Source: Thermoplasmata archaeon
GTDB taxonomy: Archaea; Thermoplasmatota; B47-G6
Length of the DNA stretch: 8,124 bases
Reading direction: 5' to 3'
Assembly (NCBI GenBank): GCA_003663585.1
Contig: QMTU01000020.1
Coordinates: 1 to 8,124 of the forward strand
In this document: positions 1 to 5,322 of the stretch, in pieces
Position numbering within the stretch: the stretch's first letter is position 1
How the letters are laid out: the number at the start of each line of letters is the position of its first letter
The notes under the pieces: generated by a model
Seen by the model: the letters and a program-made list of their open reading frames with translations, nothing else
The model's database searches: none
Told to the model about the DNA's origin: nothing
Translations under genes and position numbers: made by a program

Positions 1-4
1 ACCT

Positions 5-12
5 AGGAGGTG
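5..12 (+). promoter_or_regulatory. Shine-Dalgarno site of the 4Fe-4S protein gene
   Basis: The octamer AGGAGGTG closely matches the archaeal anti-Shine-Dalgarno sequence. It ends five bases before the ATG at 18, which fixes that start codon. Having an RBS so near the left edge suggests the gene is translated from a leadered or polycistronic mRNA that begins outside the window. Confidence 0.8.
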
Positions 13-17
13 CCTTC

Positions 18-380
18 ATGAAGGATATTCTTGGAAGGCCTATAAAGGATCTTTCAAGGCAAGAGTGGTGGGGGATTCCTAGAAGAGAAATAAAGTGGTA
101 TCCACAAATAGATTATGAAAGGTGCATAGGATGTGGCGTGTGTCTTATCACCTGTGGGAGAACAGTTTATGATTGGGATTTTAAGAACATGAAGCCGATT
201 GTTGCCAGGCCGTATAACTGTATGATAGGTTGCGACACATGTGCAAAAATGTGTCCTAAAGATGCAATATTATTTCCTCCTCTTGGATATCTTAGGAAAA
301 TTAGAGATAATGCTAAAGTCGTGCTTAAGGCTAGGCAAAAGCTCTTGGGGATTAAGAAGAACATCAATAGCTTAGAATAA
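18..380 (+). CDS. Dicluster 4Fe-4S ferredoxin-type protein
   Basis: This 120-aa cytoplasmic iron-sulfur protein probably carries electrons for an unidentified oxidoreductase. Two cysteine motifs are visible: C36-x2-C39-x2-C42-x3-C46, and C68-x3-C72-x2-C75-x3-C79-P. Together they can hold two [4Fe-4S] clusters. C46 is followed by Gly rather than the usual Pro, and the second motif has three residues instead of two between its first cysteines. The N-terminal stretch RREIKWYPQID before the first cluster, and the segment VARPYNCMIGCDTC, resemble a ferredoxin-like family known in both archaea and bacteria. The C-terminus (about 90-120) is basic and probably helical. There is no signal peptide or membrane segment. 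A strong Shine-Dalgarno site precedes the ATG. The redox partner is unknown because its upstream neighbour lies outside the window. Confidence 0.85.
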   Translation: MKDILGRPIKDLSRQEWWGIPRREIKWYPQIDYERCIGCGVCLITCGRTVYDWDFKNMKPIVARPYNCMIGCDTCAKMCPKDAILFPPLGYLRKIRDNAKVVLKARQKLLGIKKNINSLE

Positions 381-408
381 GCCTTGCGAGACTGTTAAGT
401 ATTTGGTA

Positions 409-418
409 GGTAAATATG
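409..418 (+). promoter_or_regulatory. Possible TATA box for the candidate ncRNA
   Basis: The segment GGTAAATATG holds an AT-rich TATA-like core (TAAATAT, 411-417). Its centre lies about 25 nt upstream of the first base of the closing helix (441). That is the usual archaeal spacing from TATA box to transcription start. The match to the consensus is moderate and no clear BRE is visible, so this rests mainly on spacing. Confidence 0.35.
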
Positions 419-440
419 GAATGACTTTACACGATAAAGG

Positions 441-616
441 AGGCCATACCTGCCCCAGATGTGGCGGGAGGATGAAGCGCCGAAAGGGACAGGTCCTCCA
501 TAAGCCCATCCTAAGAATGTTGGGTTTTCCTCCCCCGGAAGGGGCGAGACCAATGATATGCTCCGATGAACCCAGAGGGGGCTGAGGTTGATGTGCCCCA
601 AGGCGGGCGTATGCCT
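441..616 (+). ncRNA. Candidate structured non-coding RNA, family not recognised
   Basis: No protein gene fits 381-640, yet 441-640 is 59% G+C by hand count in an AT-rich window. This is a classic mark of structured RNA in AT-rich hyperthermophiles. On the + strand the ends pair: 441-443/614-616, 445-449/609-613 and 452-455/605-608 give 12 bp with small bulges. Enclosed hairpins include 467-472/494-499, 504-507/520-523 (extendable with G-U pairs), 534-537/542-545 capped by a GGAA tetraloop, and 578-582/595-599. The GNRA loop and the G-U pairs work only on the + strand, which favours that orientation. I could not find RNase P signatures (GGAGGAAAGUCC, ACAGAA), the SRP helix-8 GGAAGGGAGCA pattern, a tRNA T-loop, or good C/D boxes. 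The exact ends are estimates. Confidence 0.5.
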
Positions 617-640
617 ATAAAAGACCACGTCCGCTGGACC

Positions 641-1519
641 CTATTCGCTTCTGCCAAATTTTATTATTATTATTGCGGATGATACTATTAAAGCAGCCCC
701 TGCTAACTTAAACACAGTTATTGTCTCTCTTAGCAATATCCAGGCAAGTACTGTGGCACTTACAGGCTCTACAGTTGATAAAATGCTTGCTGTGCTTGCT
801 TGAACAGTTCTTAGACCAATATTGTAGAGAACATATGCAAGTCCTGTAGGAAATAGTGAAAGATATAATGCTGCTATAAGCTGATGTATATTATCTAATA
901 GCACATGCTTTTCTATGATAAGTGAGTAAAGGAACAGTATTGGTATGGATATGGAGTATGGCACTAAAGCAACGCTTTCAGACGGTATTTTCATTGAAAC
1001 TAGCTTTTTTGCACCAACTATGTAAAGTGCATATAAGAGAGCTGCTAAAAATGCTGTAAGCACACCAATAGCGCTTTTCTTCATTCCAGCTCCCATATTT
1101 ACAAAAATAGCCCCAAGTAACGCCATAAAAAGTGCTAGAAGTATAACCCAATTGAGTCTCTCTCCTAGAAATGCTACAGATATAACTGCAACATATGCCG
1201 GGGCTGTATACAATATTAAAGCAGCTGTTGACGCTCCAACATATCTAACAGCATAGAAGTAAATTAAGTAAAAGGGAGTGACAATGATTGCGCCAAAGAA
1301 AAGTAAGAGGCCTATGTATCTCTTTGGTGTTCTCATAAGGACATAAACTATAAATGGAAGGACGAAAAGCATCCTATAGAACATAAGCTGCCCTGGTGTG
1401 CATCCGTACTGATACGCGATCCTTCCAGCAACTCCAAGAGTTCCCCAAAGGACTGCTGCTGTTACTATAAAGAGTTCTCCTCGAACCTTTGCGCTCATAA
1501 AGATCCCTCTAAGGCTCAT
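641..1519 (-). CDS. EamA/DMT-superfamily membrane transporter
   Basis: This is an inner-membrane permease of up to 292 aa with about ten hydrophobic helices, arranged as two five-helix EamA repeats (roughly residues 12-142 and 148-287). The repeats share hallmark motifs. Helix 1 carries AAVLWGTLGVAGRIAY. TAPAYVAVISVAFLGE (with E120) ends the first repeat. STVEPVSATVLAWILLRE (with E265) is its counterpart in the second. Members of this family move metabolites such as amino acids, nucleosides or sugars, but the substrate cannot be read from the sequence. The longest frame starts at 1519. A better start is the internal ATG at 1498 (residue 8), because GAGGG at 1505-1509 sits about six bases before it; that gives 285 aa. 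It is transcribed alone, divergently from the Rpo7 operon and convergently with the RNA candidate. Confidence 0.9.
   Translation of the reverse strand: MSLRGIFMSAKVRGELFIVTAAVLWGTLGVAGRIAYQYGCTPGQLMFYRMLFVLPFIVYVLMRTPKRYIGLLLFFGAIIVTPFYLIYFYAVRYVGASTAALILYTAPAYVAVISVAFLGERLNWVILLALFMALLGAIFVNMGAGMKKSAIGVLTAFLAALLYALYIVGAKKLVSMKIPSESVALVPYSISIPILFLYSLIIEKHVLLDNIHQLIAALYLSLFPTGLAYVLYNIGLRTVQASTASILSTVEPVSATVLAWILLRETITVFKLAGAALIVSSAIIIIKFGRSE
656..673 (+). terminator. Possible T-rich terminator shared by the convergent end
   Basis: A T-rich tract (AAATTTTATTATTATTATTG) lies about 40 nt past the last helix of the RNA candidate. Archaeal RNA polymerase terminates on oligo-T tracts without needing a hairpin. 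The tract also lies inside the last codons of the opposite-strand transporter, where it encodes Ile repeats, so its composition may simply be coding. Confidence 0.2.
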
Positions 1520-1552
1520 TGACTGGGCTGATGACCTTTAAGGGAAATTATT

Positions 1553-1564
1553 CTTATAAAAATT
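1553..1564 (-). promoter_or_regulatory. TATA box for the EamA transporter gene
   Basis: Read on the minus strand this is AATTTTTATAAG, a good archaeal TATA element. The predicted transcription start, about 25 nt downstream, falls near 1531-1534. That leaves a leader of about 33 nt before the ATG at 1498, enough to include the GAGGG ribosome site, or about 12 nt before the ATG at 1519. This supports the shorter start. Confidence 0.55.
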
Positions 1565-1671
1565 AGCTAAATTTAACTAAAGTGGTTCTGCAAGTACTAC
1601 CTTAGACGATCCTAGTATAATCAAAACTCTTAATAACTCAATGCTCTCTAATTCAAGTGCTAATCTTTTCA

Positions 1672-1679
1672 CTAGTATA
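1672..1679 (+). promoter_or_regulatory. Possible TATA element of the Rpo7 operon
   Basis: The octamer CTAGTATA sits about 25 nt before a plausible start near 1700, which would leave a short leader containing the Shine-Dalgarno site at 1714. The same octamer also occurs at 1612-1619, so it could instead be a repeated regulatory half-site. The match to a TATA consensus is weak. Confidence 0.25.
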
Positions 1680-1713
1680 GTTACATGCTCACGCATAGCT
1701 CACGCTTAAAGGT

Positions 1714-1720
1714 GGAGGTG
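1714..1720 (+). promoter_or_regulatory. Shine-Dalgarno site fixing the GTG start of rpo7
   Basis: GGAGGTG ends seven bases before the GTG at 1728. It decides in favour of this GTG start, whose product begins with the typical Rpo7 N-terminus (MYKLVTIEDTVAIPP). Confidence 0.75.
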
Positions 1721-1727
1721 TTCACGC

Positions 1728-2303
1728 GTGTATAAACTTGTAACAATTGAGGACACTGTAGCAATTCCGCCAACAAGAATGATGGAAGACGTAAAGAAGG
1801 TATGTTGGGAGATCATTTTAGAGAACCTTTCAAAAAAACCGTATAGTGAAAACGTAGGGATTATAATACTACCATTAGACGTTGAGCCAATTGGGGATGG
1901 AAAAATTACCTTTGGTGATCCGAATGTTTACCAAAGGGTTCGCATAAAGGCCTTAGTATATAGTCCTGAGAACAAGGAGGTAATAGATGGGTTTGTAACA
2001 CATATAATAGATAGGGTTGGGCTAATCGTGAACTTAGGTGTTGTTGACGGCCTTCTTCACGTCAGTCAGATCTACGACGACAGGTTCCTGTTTTCTAAAA
2101 CTGAGGTTAAGGGTGAAAAAACTAAGTATTACGTAAGAATTGGAGATAAAGTAAGGGTCAGAATAGTCTCAATATCAAAAAATCAGAGCTTTACAATACC
2201 TCCTCTGGGAATAAAGGACATGAGAAGCTTAAGACCATGGAGAATTGGTCTCTCAATGCGCACACCTGGATTAGGGAAAGATGAGTGGAGGTCTTCTAAG
2301 TAG
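1728..2303 (+). CDS. rpo7: DNA-directed RNA polymerase subunit Rpo7 (RpoE', E')
   Basis: This is the archaeal counterpart of eukaryotic Rpb7. With Rpo4 it forms the stalk of RNA polymerase, which helps promoter opening and binds the emerging transcript. The 191-aa length is normal. Residues 1-80 form the N-terminal tip domain, with the conserved loop DVEPIGDGKI at 51-60. Residues about 82-155 form an S1/OB RNA-binding domain (VIDGFVTHIIDRVGLIVNLGVVDGLLHVSQI). The C-terminus carries the typical WRIGLSMRTPGLG (171-183). The GTG start has a strong ribosome site. It is the first gene of a tight plus-strand operon, and the next gene begins 10 nt after its stop. Rpo4 is encoded elsewhere, as is usual. 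Confidence 0.96.
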   Translation: MYKLVTIEDTVAIPPTRMMEDVKKVCWEIILENLSKKPYSENVGIIILPLDVEPIGDGKITFGDPNVYQRVRIKALVYSPENKEVIDGFVTHIIDRVGLIVNLGVVDGLLHVSQIYDDRFLFSKTEVKGEKTKYYVRIGDKVRVRIVSISKNQSFTIPPLGIKDMRSLRPWRIGLSMRTPGLGKDEWRSSK

Positions 2304-2313
2304 GTGAGTAGAA

Positions 2314-2565
2314 ATGCCAAAAAGAGAAGCAAGATATGAAGCATGTCCCAATTGTGGGTTCATATTTGACACAACATTCTTTCCTGAGGATATTGTCAAC
2401 TCACAGGTATGTCCGGTCTGTGGCTCAGAAGAACCTAAGACAACGTATTGGGCTGGAAGATTAATTATAATAAACTCTGCTAAGTCTGAGGCATGGAAGA
2501 TATTAAAGGATTACAGAGATATCGATGAAGATATTGAGGGGATGTTTGCAGTAGAGATGGAGTGA
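2314..2565 (+). CDS. spt4: Transcription elongation factor Spt4 (RpoE'')
   Basis: This small zinc-ribbon protein binds the Spt5 NGN domain. The Spt4/5 pair clamps RNA polymerase to increase processivity. Zinc ligands are C11-x2-C14 and C33-x2-C36. They are followed by the family's C-terminal strand and helix pattern (YWAGRLIIINSAKSEAWKIL) and a final FAVEME corresponding to the usual YALRV-type ending. At 83 aa it is longer than the roughly 60 aa usual for archaeal Spt4. The extra residues are in the loop between the cysteine pairs and in an acidic insert (DYRDIDEDIEG, about 67-77). The site AGGTGAG at 2302-2308 overlaps the stop region of rpo7, implying coupled translation. This position directly after rpo7 is widespread in archaea. 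Confidence 0.88.
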   Translation: MPKREARYEACPNCGFIFDTTFFPEDIVNSQVCPVCGSEEPKTTYWAGRLIIINSAKSEAWKILKDYRDIDEDIEGMFAVEME

Positions 2566-2569
2566 AGCG

Positions 2570-3118
2570 ATGATGAGAAGGGTGTACATACTCCCTGATG
2601 ATCTCAGACTAGAGCTTAAAAAGCCAATAGGAGAGCTTATAACTGATGATTGCGAGATATGTAAAAGATATAAAAATATAAATGGCATACTGGTAACTGT
2701 TGGTGACATATGTACTTCAAAGGCGCTTGAGTGCGGTAAAAAACCTTTAATAGCAATTGTTGATTTTAAGACAAAAAGAGAGTTCCTTCCTAGACATGAG
2801 ACCATACTTAAGAGGCTTCCTGAAGAATATAGAAGAGTTAAAGTAAAGAACAGCCCTGGGACTATATCTGAGGAGCTTATGGAGGTAATTTCGAGAGCAT
2901 TTAGTGAGATGCAGAACACGCTTATCGTGGTTGAGGGAGAGGAAGATCTTTCCGTGATACCTACAATAATTTACGCACCTGATGGAACTCATATAGCATA
3001 TGGACAACCTGATCAGGGGACGGTATTTATAAAAGTTGACAGGACGTTAAAGAGGAAAGCTCAAGATATCCTCAAAAGAATGGTGGTGACCTGGCATGGA
3101 GCTTCAGATAGAGTCTAA
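2570..3118 (+). CDS. GTP-dependent dephospho-CoA kinase (DUF359 family)
   Basis: This is the probable last enzyme of archaeal coenzyme A synthesis. It phosphorylates the 3'-hydroxyl of dephospho-CoA using GTP and is unrelated to bacterial CoaE. The family was long known as DUF359, and the activity was shown for a Thermococcus member. The 182-aa length fits. Visible family motifs are VTVGDICT (42-49), IVDFKTKRE (63-71), NSPGTIS (94-100), VVEGEEDLSVIP (120-131) and YGQPDQG (144-150). The acidic residues D46, D65, E122, E124, E125 and D126 lie in conserved active-site motifs. The start is ambiguous between adjacent ATG codons at 2570 and 2573. It begins 4 nt after the spt4 stop, and its last 23 bases overlap the S24e gene in another frame, so translation is likely coupled. 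Confidence 0.9.
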   Translation: MMRRVYILPDDLRLELKKPIGELITDDCEICKRYKNINGILVTVGDICTSKALECGKKPLIAIVDFKTKREFLPRHETILKRLPEEYRRVKVKNSPGTISEELMEVISRAFSEMQNTLIVVEGEEDLSVIPTIIYAPDGTHIAYGQPDQGTVFIKVDRTLKRKAQDILKRMVVTWHGASDRV

Positions 3119-3398
3119 AAAGTATAACCCATTGCTCAAGAGGACAGAAATCTATGCAAGAATAGTGCATAAGAAATCAGCAACACCCTCAAGAGAAGAC
3201 GTTAGAAATCTGATAGCGTCAGAGTTTGGAGTAAACAAGGATCTTGTAATAATACACTATATAAGAACAGGTTTTGGATGGACTGTCAGTAAGGTATACG
3301 CTAAGATATACGACTCCATTGAGGACTTAAGGAGAATAGAGCCAAAGCATATGCTGAGGAAACACGGACTTATTGAGGAAGCTAAGGAGGGTGCTTGA
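3096..3398 (+). CDS. rps24e: Small ribosomal subunit protein eS24 (S24e)
   Basis: This is a 30S subunit protein shared by archaea and eukaryotes and absent from bacteria. The 100-aa sequence shows the family hallmarks: KKYNPLLKRTEIYARI near the N-terminus, ATPSREDVRNLIASEFGV (about 29-46), and KVYAKIYDSIEDLRRIEPKHMLRKHGL near the C-terminus. The ATG at 3096 lies inside the end of the DUF359 gene (23-base overlap). A GGTGGTGA stretch just upstream serves as ribosome site. Its stop at 3396-3398 comes three bases before the ATG of the next ribosomal gene, which is typical of coupled expression. Confidence 0.96.
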   Translation: MELQIESKKYNPLLKRTEIYARIVHKKSATPSREDVRNLIASEFGVNKDLVIIHYIRTGFGWTVSKVYAKIYDSIEDLRRIEPKHMLRKHGLIEEAKEGA

Positions 3399-3400
3399 TC

Positions 3401-3577
3401 ATGGCGAAGGGAGCTGAGAGCATTTATAAATACTATGAAATAAAGGATGGAAAGGTCATCAGGAAAAGGAGGTTCTGTCCAAAGTGTGGTCCTGGAACAT
3501 TCCTTGCAGAGCACAAGGATAGATGGACTTGCGGAAAGTGCGGGTACACGGAGTTTAAAACTAGAAAACAGGGCTAA
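3401..3577 (+). CDS. rps27ae: Small ribosomal subunit protein eS31 (S27ae)
   Basis: This is a zinc-ribbon protein of the archaeal 30S subunit, the counterpart of the ribosomal part of the eukaryotic ubiquitin-S27a fusion. Starting at the ATG at 3401 it is 58 aa. It shows YKYYEIKDGKVIRKRRFCPKCGPGTFLAEHKDRWTCGKCGYTEF, with zinc ligands C26, C29, C44 and C47. The frame can be extended two codons to a TTG at 3395. The ATG is preferred because GGAGG at 3386-3390 lies about ten bases before it, and archaeal homologues begin near this point. It is the last gene of the operon. Kae1/Bud32, often found next to it in archaea, does not follow here. Convergent minus-strand genes start 92 nt downstream. 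Confidence 0.95.
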   Translation: MAKGAESIYKYYEIKDGKVIRKRRFCPKCGPGTFLAEHKDRWTCGKCGYTEFKTRKQG

Positions 3578-3669
3578 CACATTTACCTTTGAAGCAGGAA
3601 TCTCTTAGTAAGATCTAGCAGCTTATCTCATAAAAGCATACAAGGGATTAGCGCTTTACGTATATTTGC

Positions 3670-5007
3670 TTATTTTGCCCTCAGGATACTCTTATTAATA
3701 ATATTCTTTGCGATATTATCCATTTCCTCTAAAATGTCCTCTGGAATATTTTTTGTCTTGTTCCAGCTCTTTATAGCCTTTGATGATACTCTCACAAGTT
3801 CTCTGTGAAGCTCATCTTCTCTATTATACTTTGGGATCTTGATGCTCTTAATTAGTTTTATTGATATCTTTGTGTTATACTCATTTCCGGCCAAAATCTC
3901 TTTAATTATGCTAGAGTTCAAAAGAGCAAATAAATAAAGTGCTTCATTTCTATCATAAATCGGTATATACTGAATTCCTGAGAGAAGAATGACTGGTTTC
4001 TCTTTTTGAGGCTCTATTAAGGAAACATAGAAGTCCTTAATGATGCTCTTCCAGGCAACTTTATAGGGGGCTAACATGTGATTACTTACGTTAACGTAAT
4101 AAAATGGGACCCCTTGAGACACTTGGTAATACCTAACCCTCCTAGAAAGGAGCTTATCCTTTTCCCTGAGGAAAAAGGCATGTGCATTGGGATACATCCT
4201 TTTAAGCTCTTCTTCCTCTAAAATTTTGCCATCCTTTATGGGAAGTACTATACAGTATTCTGTTATAGTTTTTGGCCACCTTAAGTCAGAAAATCTAACT
4301 ACAGGATACAAAACATCTCTTTCAATGAATCCTGCATTTCTAAACCCTAAAGAACGCTTTCCTACAGTTGAAACATATGAAAGGCCAACAGTGCGATCGT
4401 CCTCAAGAGTTATGACAACATAAGCCTCATCCTTACCTGTTATTAGTCCCTCTTGTACGTTATATGGGTTTACACCCCAAAAGTTGTCAATAGAAGTGAT
4501 ATTTTTAGGGTTAACAATAAGTGGAGTGCTATACCGTACAACCCCTATGCGATCTCCTACAGGGAACGGCTCTGTTTTTTGATAACTTCGTGCCATGATG
4601 ATCATAGACATCCTTTCTCCTAAAAACATAGATGATAGTATTGAGAGAAACGTGCAGTCCCCTAAAGTAAGATATGAGAGAATACCCTTTCTTGCAAGGA
4701 ATATTTTCCTTGGAATTAGTAAGACTACTAAAGATCCTACGTAAGATGCCCTCTTTATAAGACTAATGATTTCATTAACGTCCTTTTTGGAAAATTTGGT
4801 TGGCGCTATTAAAAGCGTTTTTATCCTATATTTCCGTTTACAACTGTTAGACAACACTTTTAGAGTTCTTTTTACGAGTTCGTGGCTACTAGGCCTTATT
4901 GGGCACAAGTCTATGCTAATTTTCTCAGCAAGAACCCTGCTGGAGACTATAGCAACAAGCGGAGAGTCCACGTACATTACTACCCTTTTTATACCTCCAC
5001 TCAACAA
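3670..5007 (-). CDS. Degenerate N6-adenine DNA methylase-like protein with target-recognition domain
   Basis: The visible frame encodes 445 aa. Residues about 150-420 resemble the DNA target-recognition region of large type IIG/Eco57I-like methylases (TaqI-like C-terminal domain). Key stretches are PYNVQEGLITGKDEAYVV (181-198), ERDVLYPVVRFSDL (229-242), the MYPNAHAFFLREKDKLLSRR region (271-290), LAPYKVAWK (312-320) and EALYLFALLNSS (355-366). Residues 8-140 look like the second half of a Rossmann methylase fold, including LVVLLIPRKIF (93-103). However, no NPPY/F catalytic motif is present: LLIAPTKF (65-72) stands where it would be expected. No clear SAM-binding GxG is seen either. Methylation is therefore doubtful and a DNA-binding role is possible. 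The listed TTG start has a poor ribosome site. The ATG at residue 11 has AAAGGG upstream. The frame stays open upstream to about 5118, suggesting a frameshift with the 72-aa ORF. Confidence 0.62.
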   Translation of the reverse strand: MLSGGIKRVVMYVDSPLVAIVSSRVLAEKISIDLCPIRPSSHELVKRTLKVLSNSCKRKYRIKTLLIAPTKFSKKDVNEIISLIKRASYVGSLVVLLIPRKIFLARKGILSYLTLGDCTFLSILSSMFLGERMSMIIMARSYQKTEPFPVGDRIGVVRYSTPLIVNPKNITSIDNFWGVNPYNVQEGLITGKDEAYVVITLEDDRTVGLSYVSTVGKRSLGFRNAGFIERDVLYPVVRFSDLRWPKTITEYCIVLPIKDGKILEEEELKRMYPNAHAFFLREKDKLLSRRVRYYQVSQGVPFYYVNVSNHMLAPYKVAWKSIIKDFYVSLIEPQKEKPVILLSGIQYIPIYDRNEALYLFALLNSSIIKEILAGNEYNTKISIKLIKSIKIPKYNREDELHRELVRVSSKAIKSWNKTKNIPEDILEEMDNIAKNIINKSILRAK

Positions 5008-5090
5008 AGCCTCAAGTACCTTAATCCACGTGTGTTCAAATAGAAGTTCCTCAGTTTCAAACTTTTTAAGCGTCTTTGCAAGCTCCCACT

Positions 5091-5309
5091 TTATACACTT
5101 AGAATATCGTGATAATCAACTTCTTCAAGAGCCTTTAGAGTATGATCTGAAATCTTTATTAAGACGTACTCTGGAACGTCCTCTAAATGCGTTATAAGTC
5201 CCTTTTCCATGAATATTTTAATGCACATTAGCATTTCGAGGGCTTCAGATGTGCTGCACTTCTTTAGGTCTTTTATAGTATCAACAAGACTTAGTATGTT
5301 CTCTTTCAT
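5091..5309 (-). CDS. 72-aa protein, probable N-terminal part of the split methylase-like gene
   Basis: I recognise no domain. The 72 residues are mostly helical, with alternating acidic and hydrophobic positions (LVDTIKDLKKCSTSEALEMLMCIKIFMEKGLI), and there is no signal peptide. The ATG at 5309 lies 13 nt after the stop of the beta-helix gene, and AGGTG about ten bases upstream serves as ribosome site, so it belongs to the same transcript. Past its stop at 5091, the -1 frame continues without interruption through about 37 codons (KWELAKTLKKFETEELLFEHTWIKVLEAL) into the methylase-like protein. The simplest reading is that this ORF and the next are one gene of about 550 codons broken by a single-base deletion, a sequencing error or frameshifting. 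An independent small gene remains possible. Confidence 0.5.
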   Translation of the reverse strand: MKENILSLVDTIKDLKKCSTSEALEMLMCIKIFMEKGLITHLEDVPEYVLIKISDHTLKALEEVDYHDILSV

Positions 5310-5322
5310 CCCTTAGAGCACC

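Noticed and set aside
403..585. A 60-codon plus-strand frame with a zinc-ribbon-like CPRCGGRM stretch
   Set aside because: It has only one cysteine pair, a TTG start without a good ribosome site, and a GC-rich, low-complexity end. It lies inside the segment that folds as RNA. I think the resemblance is chance, though a conserved reading frame in relatives would change this.
441..616. RNase P RNA, SRP RNA, tRNA or C/D-box RNA identity for the structured segment
   Set aside because: The GGAGGAAA sequence on the minus strand (around 527-535) resembles RNase P region CR-I, and GGGCTTAT nearby resembles CR-V. Their spacing and order do not fit and ACAGAA is absent. The GGAA tetraloop hairpin lacks the SRP helix-8 flanks. 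The GATGA and CTGA matches are too irregular for a C/D guide.
395..628. A 77-codon minus-strand frame across the GC-rich region
   Set aside because: It has no recognisable domain, no ribosome site and biased composition caused by the GC-rich structured segment.
2503..2919. A 138-codon minus-strand frame
   Set aside because: It is antisense to spt4 and the DUF359 kinase gene, both of which have clear family motifs. The frame has no domain or ribosome site of its own.
3578..3669. A possible short gene or RNA between S27ae and the convergent methylase-like gene
   Set aside because: The 92 nt are AT-rich, with no open frame of note, no strong hairpin and no clear oligo-T terminator.
4766..5197. 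A 143-codon plus-strand frame
   Set aside because: It is antisense to the methylase-like gene and the 72-aa ORF, with serine- and leucine-rich shadow composition and no recognisable family.
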